Assembly: GCF_015594925.2 (NCBI RefSeq)
Contig: NZ_CP087591.1
Location: forward strand, 496,001-560,000
Source of the DNA: Vibrio sp. VB16
GTDB lineage: Bacteria; Pseudomonadota; Gammaproteobacteria; Enterobacterales; Vibrionaceae
Reading direction: 5' to 3'
DNA: 64,000 nt
Shown here: positions 17,042 to 25,847 of the stretch, piece after piece
How the letters are laid out: every line of letters starts with the position of its first letter
Numbering within the stretch: position 1 is the stretch's first letter
The notes under the pieces: model-generated
The model's database searches: none
Seen by the model: only the letters and a program-made list of their open reading frames with translations
What the model was told of the DNA's origin: nothing
Position numbers and translations under genes: made by a program

Positions 17042-19099
17042 ATGAAACTTAATACGATAGTATCTGCATTGATCTTGGCATCAACACCTCTGTCGGCTGC
17101 TAACCTAACGATATCGACGTCCACTAACAGCCGAAACTATTCTTTTACCGCGGATCATCCAGTGAATGTTCCGCTTAAAAAAGATAATTATTCAATCAAA
17201 GTGACCGATATTGGCGGAACATGTCTTGTTGATGTCGTTAAAAAACTCAAATTCAATACACCAACGCAACTAAGCTGCCAAGAACCAACCCTTTTCGAAC
17301 TAAAGATTCGCCTTAGTGGCGACTACCTATTTACATTCGATAAAACCACGCCATCGATAACACTCACAAAGCAGAAAAATAAAACCGTAAAAAAGGAATT
17401 CAAAAGAGCCGTTCCCAACCTCACTTGCGATACCCATATTAGTGGAGAGGTTACGTTAAACGTTGCCGACACATTCGCAGATGGTACCAAACTGAAAGAC
17501 AGATTCACGGGACAAGTTACTGAGGTAATTGACCATCACGTAACATTAACCCCATCCCTAAATAGCGGTGGTATGGTTTTACTAGAACCAGCATTGCAAC
17601 CAAGTTCCCACCTTTCTCCCCCTCTCGACTGGTGCAACGCGAACATCTACTTTGTCATGGTTGATAGATTTAGCAATGGCGACCTGAATAATGATACGAG
17701 TTATGGCCGACAAAAAGATGGCAAGGATGAAGTGGGGACTTTCCATGGTGGTGATTTAAAAGGCATTATTAAAAAACTAGATTACATCCAGAGTTTAGGA
17801 ACTGATGCGATATGGCTTTCCCCTATAGTAGAGCAGATACATGGCTTTGTTGGGGGAGGAGAAAAAGGGTCCTTCCCATTTTATGCTTATCACGGTTATT
17901 GGACCCGAGATTTTACCAAAATTGACGAAAATTTCGGTAAAGATGAGGATTTGACACGACTCGTCGCGGAAGCGCACAAACGGGGTATAAAAATCCTGTT
18001 AGACGCGGTCGTGAATCATTCAGGCTACGCTGCTCTATCCGATCTACAATTTGACGACATCAATGTCGTCTTACCTAAAAGAAGTTGGCCGGATAAATGG
18101 TCTGATTGGGTACCGGAAAAAAATGAAGACTGGCACAGTTACAATGACAGTATTGATTATACAAGTAACGAATGGAAGGATTGGTGGGGACCAGATTGGA
18201 TCCGTGCTGGTTTTCCTGGTCATAAAAAACCAGGGAATAGTGACATTACGATGTCTTTGGCGGGACTTCCAGACTTTATCACCGAATCAGAAAAAGCCGT
18301 TACACCACCAAATTGGCTGCTCAATAACCCAGGCACTCGTGTAGAACATAAACAGAATTTTACTGTCTCCGATTATCTAATCGAATGGCAGTCCGATTGG
18401 GTTAAACGATTTGGAATTGATGGCTTTCGCGTCGATACCGTAAAGCACGTTGAAAGTGATGTTTGGAAACAACTAAAAAAACAATCAGGCGAGAACCTAG
18501 AGGCATGGCGTAAGAAAAACGGACAATCGGGCCAGCCATTCTGGATGATGGGCGAAGTATGGGGTCACTCAGCGTACAGAAGTCCATATTTTGATGACGG
18601 TTTTGATGCCTTGATAAACTTCGACATGCAGAAAAAAATGGACAAAGGTGCCGCTTGTTTCAGCTATATGGCCGATACCTATCAATCTTATGCCGACACG
18701 ATCGCCTCCGAAAAAGATTTTAACCCGGTAAGCTACATGTCATCTCACGATACAGAATTGTTCTTTAGTCGCTATAAATCATTCGATATGCAAAGAGACG
18801 CCGCAAGTGCTCTGCTGCTTAGCCCTGGGGCTATTCAAGTCTATTACGGGGACGAAGTTGCTAGGGCGATTGGCCCATATGCGGATGACTTTCATCAAGG
18901 CACGCGCTCCGATATGGTCTGGCAATTAGATGACAACAGAAAAAAACTACTCGAACACTGGAAAACGATTGGCCAGTTTCGAAAATCACATCCTTCTATT
19001 GGTGCGGGGCAACACAAAGAGCTTAAACAAAAGCAAGGTTATGCTTTTTCTCGAGTTCTTGGGGATGACAAAGTGGTCGTCGCTTTTGTGGGTAAGTAA
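17042..19099 (+). CDS. malS: periplasmic alpha-amylase, MalS type (GH13)
   Basis: 685 residues, close to E. coli MalS (676). Signal peptide 1-19, an N-terminal beta-rich domain (about 20-195), then the GH13 barrel with conserved regions DAVVNH (321-326), GFRVDTVKH with nucleophile D465, MMGEVWG with acid/base E505 and SSHD with D570. Cysteines in the N-terminal region suggest periplasmic disulfides, as in MalS. It cleaves maltodextrins in the periplasm, feeding maltose uptake. No other maltose gene is adjacent. It lies between the ToxR-like gene (divergent) and a rhodanese. Confidence 0.92.
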   Translation: MKLNTIVSALILASTPLSAANLTISTSTNSRNYSFTADHPVNVPLKKDNYSIKVTDIGGTCLVDVVKKLKFNTPTQLSCQEPTLFELKIRLSGDYLFTFDKTTPSITLTKQKNKTVKKEFKRAVPNLTCDTHISGEVTLNVADTFADGTKLKDRFTGQVTEVIDHHVTLTPSLNSGGMVLLEPALQPSSHLSPPLDWCNANIYFVMVDRFSNGDLNNDTSYGRQKDGKDEVGTFHGGDLKGIIKKLDYIQSLGTDAIWLSPIVEQIHGFVGGGEKGSFPFYAYHGYWTRDFTKIDENFGKDEDLTRLVAEAHKRGIKILLDAVVNHSGYAALSDLQFDDINVVLPKRSWPDKWSDWVPEKNEDWHSYNDSIDYTSNEWKDWWGPDWIRAGFPGHKKPGNSDITMSLAGLPDFITESEKAVTPPNWLLNNPGTRVEHKQNFTVSDYLIEWQSDWVKRFGIDGFRVDTVKHVESDVWKQLKKQSGENLEAWRKKNGQSGQPFWMMGEVWGHSAYRSPYFDDGFDALINFDMQKKMDKGAACFSYMADTYQSYADTIASEKDFNPVSYMSSHDTELFFSRYKSFDMQRDAASALLLSPGAIQVYYGDEVARAIGPYADDFHQGTRSDMVWQLDDNRKKLLEHWKTIGQFRKSHPSIGAGQHKELKQKQGYAFSRVLGDDKVVVAFVGK

Positions 19100-19170
19100 A
19101 CCCTGACCTAACATTTTGTAGAGCAGATATTACCGTCTATATTGATCAAACGCTTCACAAAAGAAATAAT

Positions 19171-19201
19171 GAGCCTATATAATCGCCTCTCATATAGGCT
19201 C
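19171..19201 (+). promoter_or_regulatory. perfect 10-bp inverted repeat in the rhodanese leader
   Basis: GAGCCTATAT at 19171-19180 and ATATAGGCTC at 19192-19201 enclose an 11-nt loop, ending 18 nt before the rhodanese start codon. There is no T-run on the plus strand, so it is a leader hairpin or operator more than a malS terminator. Confidence 0.55.
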
Positions 19202-19219
19202 ATTAAAAAGGAAATAACC

Positions 19220-19561
19220 GTGATCTTAAAAAAAATTGTCGCCCTTGCTCTGGCTCTCATCGCTTTTTCAAGCTTTGCAGAAAACCGTGCTGAATTAGCA
19301 TGGCAAAAAATAGAACAAGGCGCACTAATCGTTGACGTTAGAACACCACAAGAATTTGAAACCCAACATATCAAGTCTGCCGTAAATTTCCCGTTAGAGA
19401 CGGTGAATGTCGCGTTTAATAACGTAGATAAAGATCAACAGATTGTTGTTTATTGCCGCAGTGGCAATCGTTCAGGGCAAGCTGAACGCTATTTAAAAAA
19501 GAATGGATTCACTAACGTTCACAATGGTGGCGGCCTTAACGAGATGCTTGCCTCTAAGTAG
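19220..19561 (+). CDS. periplasmic rhodanese-like protein (PspE type)
   Basis: 113 residues from the GTG at 19220, preceded by AAAGGA; this gives a clean signal peptide (about 1-20, ending SFA-EN). Reading from the ATG at 19142 would translate the leader hairpin and hide the signal. One rhodanese domain: LIVDVRTPQEFETQHI, then the active loop VVYCRSGNRSG with catalytic cysteine. It transfers sulfane sulfur to acceptors in the periplasm. PspE in E. coli is the nearest described relative in size and location; here there is no psp operon. Confidence 0.86.
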   Translation: MILKKIVALALALIAFSSFAENRAELAWQKIEQGALIVDVRTPQEFETQHIKSAVNFPLETVNVAFNNVDKDQQIVVYCRSGNRSGQAERYLKKNGFTNVHNGGGLNEMLASK

Positions 19562-19596
19562 TCAGCTTATTCAGCCATAAGAGATCAACTCTACGT

Positions 19597-19824
19597 TTAG
19601 CGCGACTCTGGGTACTTTAGCGGTTTAACGACCGTATCTAACCCTTCAATTTTTAGCGCTAAGCAGAGTTGCATCAGATCACCTAATTCTCCCTCAGGAA
19701 AAGATTCCTTACGAGCAAACCAGAGCAAATATTCTTCCGGAAGATCGATCAAGATACGCCCCGCGTATTTACCAAACGGCATCTTGATTCTCGCTAATTT
19801 TATCAAATTCTCTTTCTCTAGCAC
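19597..19824 (-). CDS. DUF3820 family small protein
   Basis: 75 residues from a GTG start. It matches the DUF3820 family through MPFGKYAGRILIDLPEEYLLWFAR, which is the conserved core. Function is unknown; some relatives are annotated as quorum-sensing-regulated virulence factors in Pseudomonas. It converges with the rhodanese gene, 35 bp apart. Confidence 0.8.
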   Translation of the reverse strand: MLEKENLIKLARIKMPFGKYAGRILIDLPEEYLLWFARKESFPEGELGDLMQLCLALKIEGLDTVVKPLKYPESR

Positions 19825-19861
19825 TTATACATCTCAACTAACTTTAAATCCAAAATTGCCA

Positions 19862-20830
19862 CTATACATTGTTAAACAGAAACTCTAAACGAAACGTAAT
19901 CGTCGCTTCATCTATTTTATCTTCTTCTATTTTGTTGTCCCAATTGTACTCAGGCGTGATTTCATAGAATAACCAATCTCGATAGATATTGTGCCTGTAA
20001 GTTATAGATACATTTGTATTACTGATGTAAGCATCCGGTTTATCATACCCCGTTATGCTGGCGTTATAGCTTACGGCCTGTTTAGCAGAGACCGATTGAT
20101 ACAACGTTAACGCACTGGCTAATTCGAAGCTATTGATGTCATCCTCATACTTTGCATAATTGGTCCAACGAACTAAGAACTGCTCATTCAGCGTATGGTC
20201 TACATCGATTTGAGTTCTTTCACCCAAAACACTTTTGCGGCTATATACTCGTTGTGTAAAGTTAAGCAAGGTATCTTGCGACAAAGGATAGCTATAGCGA
20301 TATCGAGCTTCGATACTTGGTCTCAGTGTCACCTTAATATTGAAACTGCTTTTTTCCCTTGCGTACCAGTCGTATCGAAGCCCTACCGAGTTTTCCAATT
20401 CGTCGCTGTTCGACGGAAATATATCTTGTAAATCATCGTCGGCATCCGATTCAATTACGATCTTAAGCTTTTTGGTCGCTCTTGGTAAATGCAGTTTCGC
20501 TTTCAATGAAGTTCTAAACTTAAAACCATCCGATTCAGACCAAGAAAAATCGTTATACCACCGCACCATCGTTCCTGCTCTAGCGTCGTCTGTAATCCGT
20601 TCGTCCACAAAGAAGCTATCAAACCAAATTGCTGGTTGGCAAAATTTTGTATTCAGATAATGATAGGTTTTATCGAGTGAACCAACTTCTCTATTGTCAC
20701 TATAACAGTGCTCTTCAGCACTCTTGAAGGTCACAGCGTCATCACTCTGAACGATACTCTCTTCTTCTTGTGCCATAGCGAATGAAGACGGAACAAGCAG
20801 TAAGATTATCCATAATTTAAAATATTTCAT
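19862..20830 (-). CDS. predicted outer-membrane beta-barrel protein, unknown function
   Basis: 322 residues with a signal peptide (about 1-20, ending AMA-QE). The mature part shows alternating hydrophobic and charged residues (FKFRTSLKAKLHL, SFNIKVTLRPSIEARYRYSYPL, NVSITYRHNIYRDWLFYEITPEYNWDNK split by turns) and a C-terminal strand FRLEFLFNNV, all typical of a small outer-membrane barrel. Its start ATG lies 1 bp after the stop of the upstream regulator gene, so the two are translationally coupled. I do not recognise the family. The coupling suggests a surface function tied to the BenE-type transporter regulon. Confidence 0.75.
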   Translation of the reverse strand: MKYFKLWIILLLVPSSFAMAQEEESIVQSDDAVTFKSAEEHCYSDNREVGSLDKTYHYLNTKFCQPAIWFDSFFVDERITDDARAGTMVRWYNDFSWSESDGFKFRTSLKAKLHLPRATKKLKIVIESDADDDLQDIFPSNSDELENSVGLRYDWYAREKSSFNIKVTLRPSIEARYRYSYPLSQDTLLNFTQRVYSRKSVLGERTQIDVDHTLNEQFLVRWTNYAKYEDDINSFELASALTLYQSVSAKQAVSYNASITGYDKPDAYISNTNVSITYRHNIYRDWLFYEITPEYNWDNKIEEDKIDEATITFRLEFLFNNV

Positions 20831-20831
20831 A

Positions 20832-21368
20832 TCAGGTATAACACACTATATTTTGGAAAACAGTACGTTCCGTACTGGCCCTATAACCATGAATTTGATC
20901 CGCGTGAAAGCGGCAACTTTCACCTGCATTGATTTTCTTCCACTTAGCATCGACATATAACTCTAACTCGCCGCTAAGAACGCATATATGCTCTACTACG
21001 CCTACCGCATGAGCGTCTGACATCTGTTGATGGTGATCAACGAGTTCTATTTCGAACACCTCTATTTTCGTGTCTGATTGGTAAGGAAACACGGTTTTAA
21101 CATGCATGTTTTTATCATTTGGAAAGATGTTAACACTCAAGAGCATTTCTGGCTCCGTCGCAAAAAAAGCAGAAAAAGAGGTATCCAAACCACTCGCAAT
21201 TTGCCACAGTTTAGAGATTGTCGGGCTCGACTCCTGTCTTTCTATCTGACCTAACATCGCTTTAGAAACCCCGGTCAATTTCGCCGTTGCATCCAAGCTC
21301 AACGCTCGATTTTTCCGCAACAATTTTAGGTGTTCTGCTATATGTGAACGAAATTGGTTCTCACTCAT
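20832..21368 (-). CDS. XRE-cupin transcriptional regulator, SutR/YdcN type
   Basis: 178 residues: XRE helix-turn-helix (about 10-65, SLDATAKLTGVSKAMLGQIERQESSPTISKLWQIASGL in pieces) and a C-terminal cupin sensor (about 105-178, HICVLSGELELYVDAKW, GESCRFHADQIHGYRA). In E. coli YdcN (SutR) is divergent from ydcO, a BenE-family gene, exactly the arrangement here. Two TGCGT-N4-ACGCA palindromes in the 100-bp gap are its likely operators. The gene is first of a two-gene unit with the outer-membrane protein. Confidence 0.87.
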   Translation of the reverse strand: MSENQFRSHIAEHLKLLRKNRALSLDATAKLTGVSKAMLGQIERQESSPTISKLWQIASGLDTSFSAFFATEPEMLLSVNIFPNDKNMHVKTVFPYQSDTKIEVFEIELVDHHQQMSDAHAVGVVEHICVLSGELELYVDAKWKKINAGESCRFHADQIHGYRASTERTVFQNIVCYT

Positions 21369-21383
21369 TAATAAAAATCCTAT

Positions 21384-21401
21384 TGTGCGTTATTACGCAC
21401 A
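21384..21401. promoter_or_regulatory. operator 1 for the SutR-like regulator (candidate)
   Basis: TGTGCGT-TATT-ACGCACA, a 7-bp perfect inverted repeat, 15 bp upstream of the regulator start codon. Confidence 0.75.
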
Positions 21402-21423
21402 CTGCTATATTTATTCTTCCGTA

Positions 21424-21439
21424 TGCGTTATCACGCACA
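21424..21439. promoter_or_regulatory. operator 2 for the SutR-like regulator (candidate)
   Basis: TGCGT-TATC-ACGCA (followed by CA as in operator 1); its centre is 38 bp from that of operator 1, so the two copies lie on nearly opposite phases of the helix and could control both divergent promoters. Confidence 0.75.
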
Positions 21440-21468
21440 AAGATTAGCACCCAAATGAGAGTATTACC

Positions 21469-22623
21469 ATGCCTAGTTCGTTTCAACTTAGTCATCTAAC
21501 CGCCGGGTTTACTGCTGTACTCGTTGGGTATACAAGCTCAGTAATATTGGTCATACAAGCAGCCACTTCCTCTGGCGCGACACCCGATCATATCGCCAGT
21601 TGGCTACTCACCCTTGGGGTTGTATTAGGCGTAACGACTATTGGCTATTCTTGGTATTACAAAGTACCTGTATTGACGGCATGGTCTACACCAGGTGCTG
21701 CTATGTTAATAACGGTTGCTCCCGATTACTCGTTACAGGAATGTATTGGCGCATTTATCCTGTCAGGCTTTTTTGTGTTATTAACAGGATTAGTCAAACC
21801 CATTAATCAACTAATTGACCGCATACCTACTCAGGTTGCCACGGCAATGCTTGCGGCAATTTTACTTCCTTTTTGCCTAAAAGCTTTCGCACCACTGGAA
21901 CATTCACCAATCCTATTTTTTTCCATGTTTATCGCCTACCTAATAAGCAAAACTGTTGTACCTAGGTACACGATGCTCATATTGCTATTGGTAAGTATCG
22001 CCAATGCTTTGTATTTCTATAGCTTTAGCTTTCACACCATCAACTTTACTGTAACCAAGCCTACTTGGGTCACACCAACATTTAGTAACAGCAGTGCTGT
22101 CAATATCGCTCTGCCGCTTTATATTATTACGATGTTATCCCAAAACCTACCTGGTGTAGCAATGCTTAATAGCTACGGCTATAAGATTCAGACAAAATCA
22201 CTTTTTCTTGGTACCGGATTAGCGAATATGATGTCAGCACCTTTCGGTGGATTCAGCATCAACCTCGCGGCAATATCCGCAGCAATATGCATGAATAAAG
22301 ACGTAGATTTAGACGCAAACCAGCGATACCAGGCAACTATTTGGGCAGGTATTTTCTATTTATTGGCGGGATGTTGGGCAAGTGCTGTTGTGTCTCTTTT
22401 TCTGATTTTACCAACTGACATTGTGCAGATGTTGGCTGGTTTCGCACTACTCGGCACACTACTCATGTGTCTAAAAACGTCATTTAGTAAAGATAAAGCG
22501 ACGGAGCCTGCCTTACTTACTTTCTTGATATCACTTTCGGGCGTCACGTTGTTTGGTATAAACGCACCTATTTTGGGGCTGTTGGTTGGTATTGCACTCT
22601 TCAAATACCAACAAAAGACGTAG
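21469..22623 (+). CDS. ydcO: BenE-family transporter, YdcO type
   Basis: 384 residues with about 11-12 membrane helices. Family marks are GYTSSVILVIQAA, VLTAWSTPGAAML near 75-90 and NLPGVAMLNSYGY near 225-240. BenE in Acinetobacter is a benzoate/proton symporter; the physiological substrate of YdcO is not known. No aromatic degradation genes lie here, so benzoate uptake should not be assumed. It is divergent from the XRE-cupin regulator. Confidence 0.88.
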   Translation: MPSSFQLSHLTAGFTAVLVGYTSSVILVIQAATSSGATPDHIASWLLTLGVVLGVTTIGYSWYYKVPVLTAWSTPGAAMLITVAPDYSLQECIGAFILSGFFVLLTGLVKPINQLIDRIPTQVATAMLAAILLPFCLKAFAPLEHSPILFFSMFIAYLISKTVVPRYTMLILLLVSIANALYFYSFSFHTINFTVTKPTWVTPTFSNSSAVNIALPLYIITMLSQNLPGVAMLNSYGYKIQTKSLFLGTGLANMMSAPFGGFSINLAAISAAICMNKDVDLDANQRYQATIWAGIFYLLAGCWASAVVSLFLILPTDIVQMLAGFALLGTLLMCLKTSFSKDKATEPALLTFLISLSGVTLFGINAPILGLLVGIALFKYQQKT

Positions 22624-22673
22624 CGCTATCCTCTGTATAAGCAGAAGCTCATAAGAAGATAGCGATCAACGTA

Positions 22674-24032
22674 TTATTTCGAGTCAGCAACCGTTGAATC
22701 TTTCTTACTGAAATAACTTTTAGTAAGGGTAAAGACAACCGGACTTAATACCGCTAGTGCTATTAGGTTTGGTATCGCCATCATTGCGTTTAACGTGTCA
22801 CCAAGTAGCCACACAAAGTCCAGCTCCATCATCGCCCCAACTGGTAGAGCAAGAATAAAGATGATACGGAATGGCAATACGGCCTTAGGACCAAACAGAT
22901 ATTCAGCACAACGCTCACCATACACAGACCATCCAACAATCGTCGTAAAGGCAAAAATCGCTAAGCTAACCGCAACCAAATAACTACCACCAGGAATAAC
23001 CTGACCAAAGGCAGCAGATGTCAGAGCCGCACCAGAGATACCGCTCGTCCATGCACCAGAAATAATAATAACTAGACCAGTAATACTACAGATGACCAAT
23101 GTATCTAAGAAGGTACCTAACATCGCTATCAATCCCTGACGAACGGGATCATCGGTCTGTGCGCTCGCATGCGCGATAGGAGCAGAACCTAAACCGGCTT
23201 CGTTAGAGAAAACACCACGGGCAACACCAAAGCGAATCGCCATCCAGACAGTCGCACCAGCAAAACCACCTTCTGCTGAAGCCGGTGTGAAGGCATGTTC
23301 AAAAACGAGAGCAAACGCAGGAATAACTTCCCCAAAGTTCATTAGAAGGATCACAACCCCACATAAAATATAGGCTGTAGCCATAACCGGCACCATTGCA
23401 CCCGCGAACTTACCAACGCGCTTAAGGCCGCCTAATATCACACCACCCGCTAGAACCATAATAATGAGGCCTACAACGAGGCGCGAAAATGAGAAGTTAG
23501 ATTCTAAGACTTGAGCAATGGAATTCGATTGAACGGCATTACCAATACCAAAACAAGCAACCGCGCCAAATAATGCAAACAGAGAACCAAGCCATGCCCA
23601 CTTCTCACCCATACCATTTTTGATGTAGTACATCGGACCACCGACAAATGAGCCATTCTCATCTTTTTCACGGTATTTAACGGCAAGAACTGCCTCTGCA
23701 TATTTGGTTGCCAAACCGACAAGTGCCGTCAACCACATCCAAAATAGAGCACCGGGACCACCAATGAATACGGCGGTTGCCACTCCTGCAATATTACCCG
23801 TACCCACCGTTGCAGACATCGCAGTCATCAACGCCTGAAATGGCGGTATTTCACCCTCTCCACTCGCCTCACGACTGCTCCACATTAACTTAAATGCACG
23901 CCCTACATTTAGGATAGGCATAAACTTTAACCCTACGGTCAAATATATACCAACCCCTAAGATGAGGACGAGCATGGGTACCCCCCACACTATCCCATTA
24001 AGTTGACCGATCAATCCGGAAATAAACTCCAT
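22674..24032 (-). CDS. sodium:alanine/glycine symporter (AGCS family), copy 1
   Basis: 452 residues from the ATG at 24032 with GGAGAG 8 nt upstream; the longer frame begins with TTG at 24047. About 11 membrane helices. AGCS signatures: GEIPPFQALMTAMSATVGTGNIAGVATA (in parts), GGPGALFWMW, FSNEAGLGSAPIAHASAQT. It imports alanine or glycine with Na+. It is transcribed away from the D-glutamate genes across an 800-bp gap. A second AGCS transporter closes the other side of that cluster, so D-alanine uptake is a reasonable idea but unproved. Confidence 0.92.
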   Translation of the reverse strand: MEFISGLIGQLNGIVWGVPMLVLILGVGIYLTVGLKFMPILNVGRAFKLMWSSREASGEGEIPPFQALMTAMSATVGTGNIAGVATAVFIGGPGALFWMWLTALVGLATKYAEAVLAVKYREKDENGSFVGGPMYYIKNGMGEKWAWLGSLFALFGAVACFGIGNAVQSNSIAQVLESNFSFSRLVVGLIIMVLAGGVILGGLKRVGKFAGAMVPVMATAYILCGVVILLMNFGEVIPAFALVFEHAFTPASAEGGFAGATVWMAIRFGVARGVFSNEAGLGSAPIAHASAQTDDPVRQGLIAMLGTFLDTLVICSITGLVIIISGAWTSGISGAALTSAAFGQVIPGGSYLVAVSLAIFAFTTIVGWSVYGERCAEYLFGPKAVLPFRIIFILALPVGAMMELDFVWLLGDTLNAMMAIPNLIALAVLSPVVFTLTKSYFSKKDSTVADSK

Positions 24033-24842
24033 TTTCTGACTCTCCAATATAGTGACTTTTTAAAAACTATCCTCTTATGCCCGTAGCAAATAGCAAACCA
24101 AGCATAAGAAATGATTAGAATTATTCCATTTAAAGAGGAATTTCAATGGCAGTGAAACAATTATGAGATAACGCTGCAAGTATAAATTTGCACGGCCTTC
24201 TGTCTATTTTTAGTTTTTAATATGGCTATTTACAACAATATTGAAGTAATAAACTGAATTCATACACAATAATATTTCACATTTTGGCAACAAATATTTA
24301 AAAATCAGTTTTTATTAACATCAATCATAATCAGTTTTAAACACTGAATATCTGATTTTATGGATATCCATTGCACCATTAATGATCATTAAAAGTGTGT
24401 GTTGTTCATATATGGTGCTAGGTAAAGACTATTATGCTGCTCATTCTTTTGTAAATTTAGCTATTTAACATCGAAGAAGCCGTAAATTGGCAAGGTGTTG
24501 TCTCCTTTTTCATACAGCATATAATTTCACAAAATTAGATATATATTGGAATTATATATTTCTAAATAATTATTGATTTTGAATAATTTGTCTAGGAAAT
24601 CACCCTTATCAGAACATTCAACTAATATGACCATAAGTTATAGAATGACGCAAAATACCCATACCTTCGACATCTAGACAAAACCATCTCACTCACGCCT
24701 TTAAAAAGGTACATTTTATATAGTATCCGCATAAGAACATCTCATTAGTCGTCATTCCTGTCACGAATATTGCACTGCAGCTAATGTCGGTACATAGCTT
24801 AATCATCTGTATGGCGGCTAATTTCTTAAATGGAGAATACCA
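24033..24842. other. 810-bp intergenic region before dgcN
   Basis: Long AT-rich spacer between divergent transcripts, with no credible ORF. I looked for a glycine riboswitch, common before AGCS genes in vibrios, and did not find its conserved cores. Two adjacent palindromes (24360-24371, 24379-24392) are the only clear structure. Confidence 0.55.
24360..24392. promoter_or_regulatory. two adjacent perfect palindromes, operator candidates
   Basis: ATGGATATCCAT (24360-24371) and TTAATGATCATTAA (24379-24392) are each perfect palindromes, 7 bp apart, in the divergent promoter region of AGCS copy 1 and dgcN. Confidence 0.5.
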
Positions 24843-25847
24843 ATGGAATTAAAAAAACCTTATCTACTTTTCCTTGGAGACGCGGCAGATCCACTCGCGG
24901 CAAAAGTTGCTCAAGGCATAAAAACTTGGCGTCCTGAATGTTGTGTCGGTCAGTATCGCTTACCAACATGCAATGCGGATTGCGGTGTGGTTGATCTTTC
25001 TATTGAAGAAGCGGTAGAAGCAGGGGCTAAGACTTTGATCATTGGGGTTGCTAACCGTGGAGGTATTATCTCAAAGGAATGGTGTAGCATATTAATAGAC
25101 GCTTTAAACGCCGGACTTGATATTGCTTCAGGCTTACATAATAGGTTGACCGACATTCCGGAGTTAGTGGCTAGTGCAAAAAAAAATGGCCAGTCACTGT
25201 TTGATGTGCGATACCCAACTCAAAACTACCCGGTAGGAAATGGTAAAAAGCGCCAAGGCAAACGACTTTTAACGGTTGGCACAGATTGTTCGTGCGGCAA
25301 GATGTATACATCATTAGCGATAGAGAAAGCGCTGAAAGAGCAAGGTATCAACGCTGACTTTCGTGCAACAGGTCAAACGGGTATTTTGATTACTGGAAAC
25401 GGAGTGAGTGTTGACTGCGTGGTAGCTGATTTCGTCGCAGGTGCCATCGAGACCATCTCACCAGAAAACGCTGTAGACCACTGGGACGTCATTGAAGGAC
25501 AAGGATCTCTATTCCACCCATCCTTTGCTGGTGTGACTACTGGATTGACACATGGGGCGCAGGCCGATGCTCTCGTTCTGTGTCATGAACCAACAAGAAC
25601 ACACATGCGCGGGCTACCAAACTACCCCATACCCGACATAAAAGCGTGTATGGAAGCTAACATTGCAGCGGCCAGATTGACCAATCCTGGTGTACAATTT
25701 ATTGGAATTTCTGTAAACACCTCTCAGCTTGATGAAAAAGTCGCGCTAGAATTTATGGATAAAGTAGAATCTGAATTTGGTCTACCTGTCGTAGACCCAT
25801 TCCGTCAAGGTGTAAGCCGTATAGTAAACAAACTATCGGAGGTTTAA
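24843..25847 (+). CDS. dgcN: D-glutamate N-acetyltransferase DgcN (DUF1611)
   Basis: 334 residues. The DUF1611 protein has a Rossmann-like N-terminal part and a P-loop-like motif GTDCSCGKMYTSL (about 157-169), followed by FRATGQTGILITGNGV and HGAQADALVLCHEP. Members paired with a dipeptide-epimerase relative, as here, were described as acetyl-CoA-dependent D-glutamate N-acetyltransferases in marine bacteria. A GGAG ribosome-binding site precedes the start. Its stop codon overlaps the dgcA start (TAATG), so the two are translationally coupled. I rely on remembered family assignment for the reaction; the fold and the pairing are seen directly. Confidence 0.82.
   Translation: MELKKPYLLFLGDAADPLAAKVAQGIKTWRPECCVGQYRLPTCNADCGVVDLSIEEAVEAGAKTLIIGVANRGGIISKEWCSILIDALNAGLDIASGLHNRLTDIPELVASAKKNGQSLFDVRYPTQNYPVGNGKKRQGKRLLTVGTDCSCGKMYTSLAIEKALKEQGINADFRATGQTGILITGNGVSVDCVVADFVAGAIETISPENAVDHWDVIEGQGSLFHPSFAGVTTGLTHGAQADALVLCHEPTRTHMRGLPNYPIPDIKACMEANIAAARLTNPGVQFIGISVNTSQLDEKVALEFMDKVESEFGLPVVDPFRQGVSRIVNKLSEV

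Noticed and set aside
22624..22664. Inverted repeat CGCTATC...GATAGCG between ydcO and AGCS copy 1
   Set aside because: The 27-nt loop and lack of a T-run on either strand make it a poor terminator, though it may still be a weak convergent one.
24033..24842. Possible glycine riboswitch before AGCS copy 1
   Set aside because: I looked for the conserved GGAGAG...CCGAAGG and CTCTCAGG-type cores in the minus-strand leader and did not find them in the right order.
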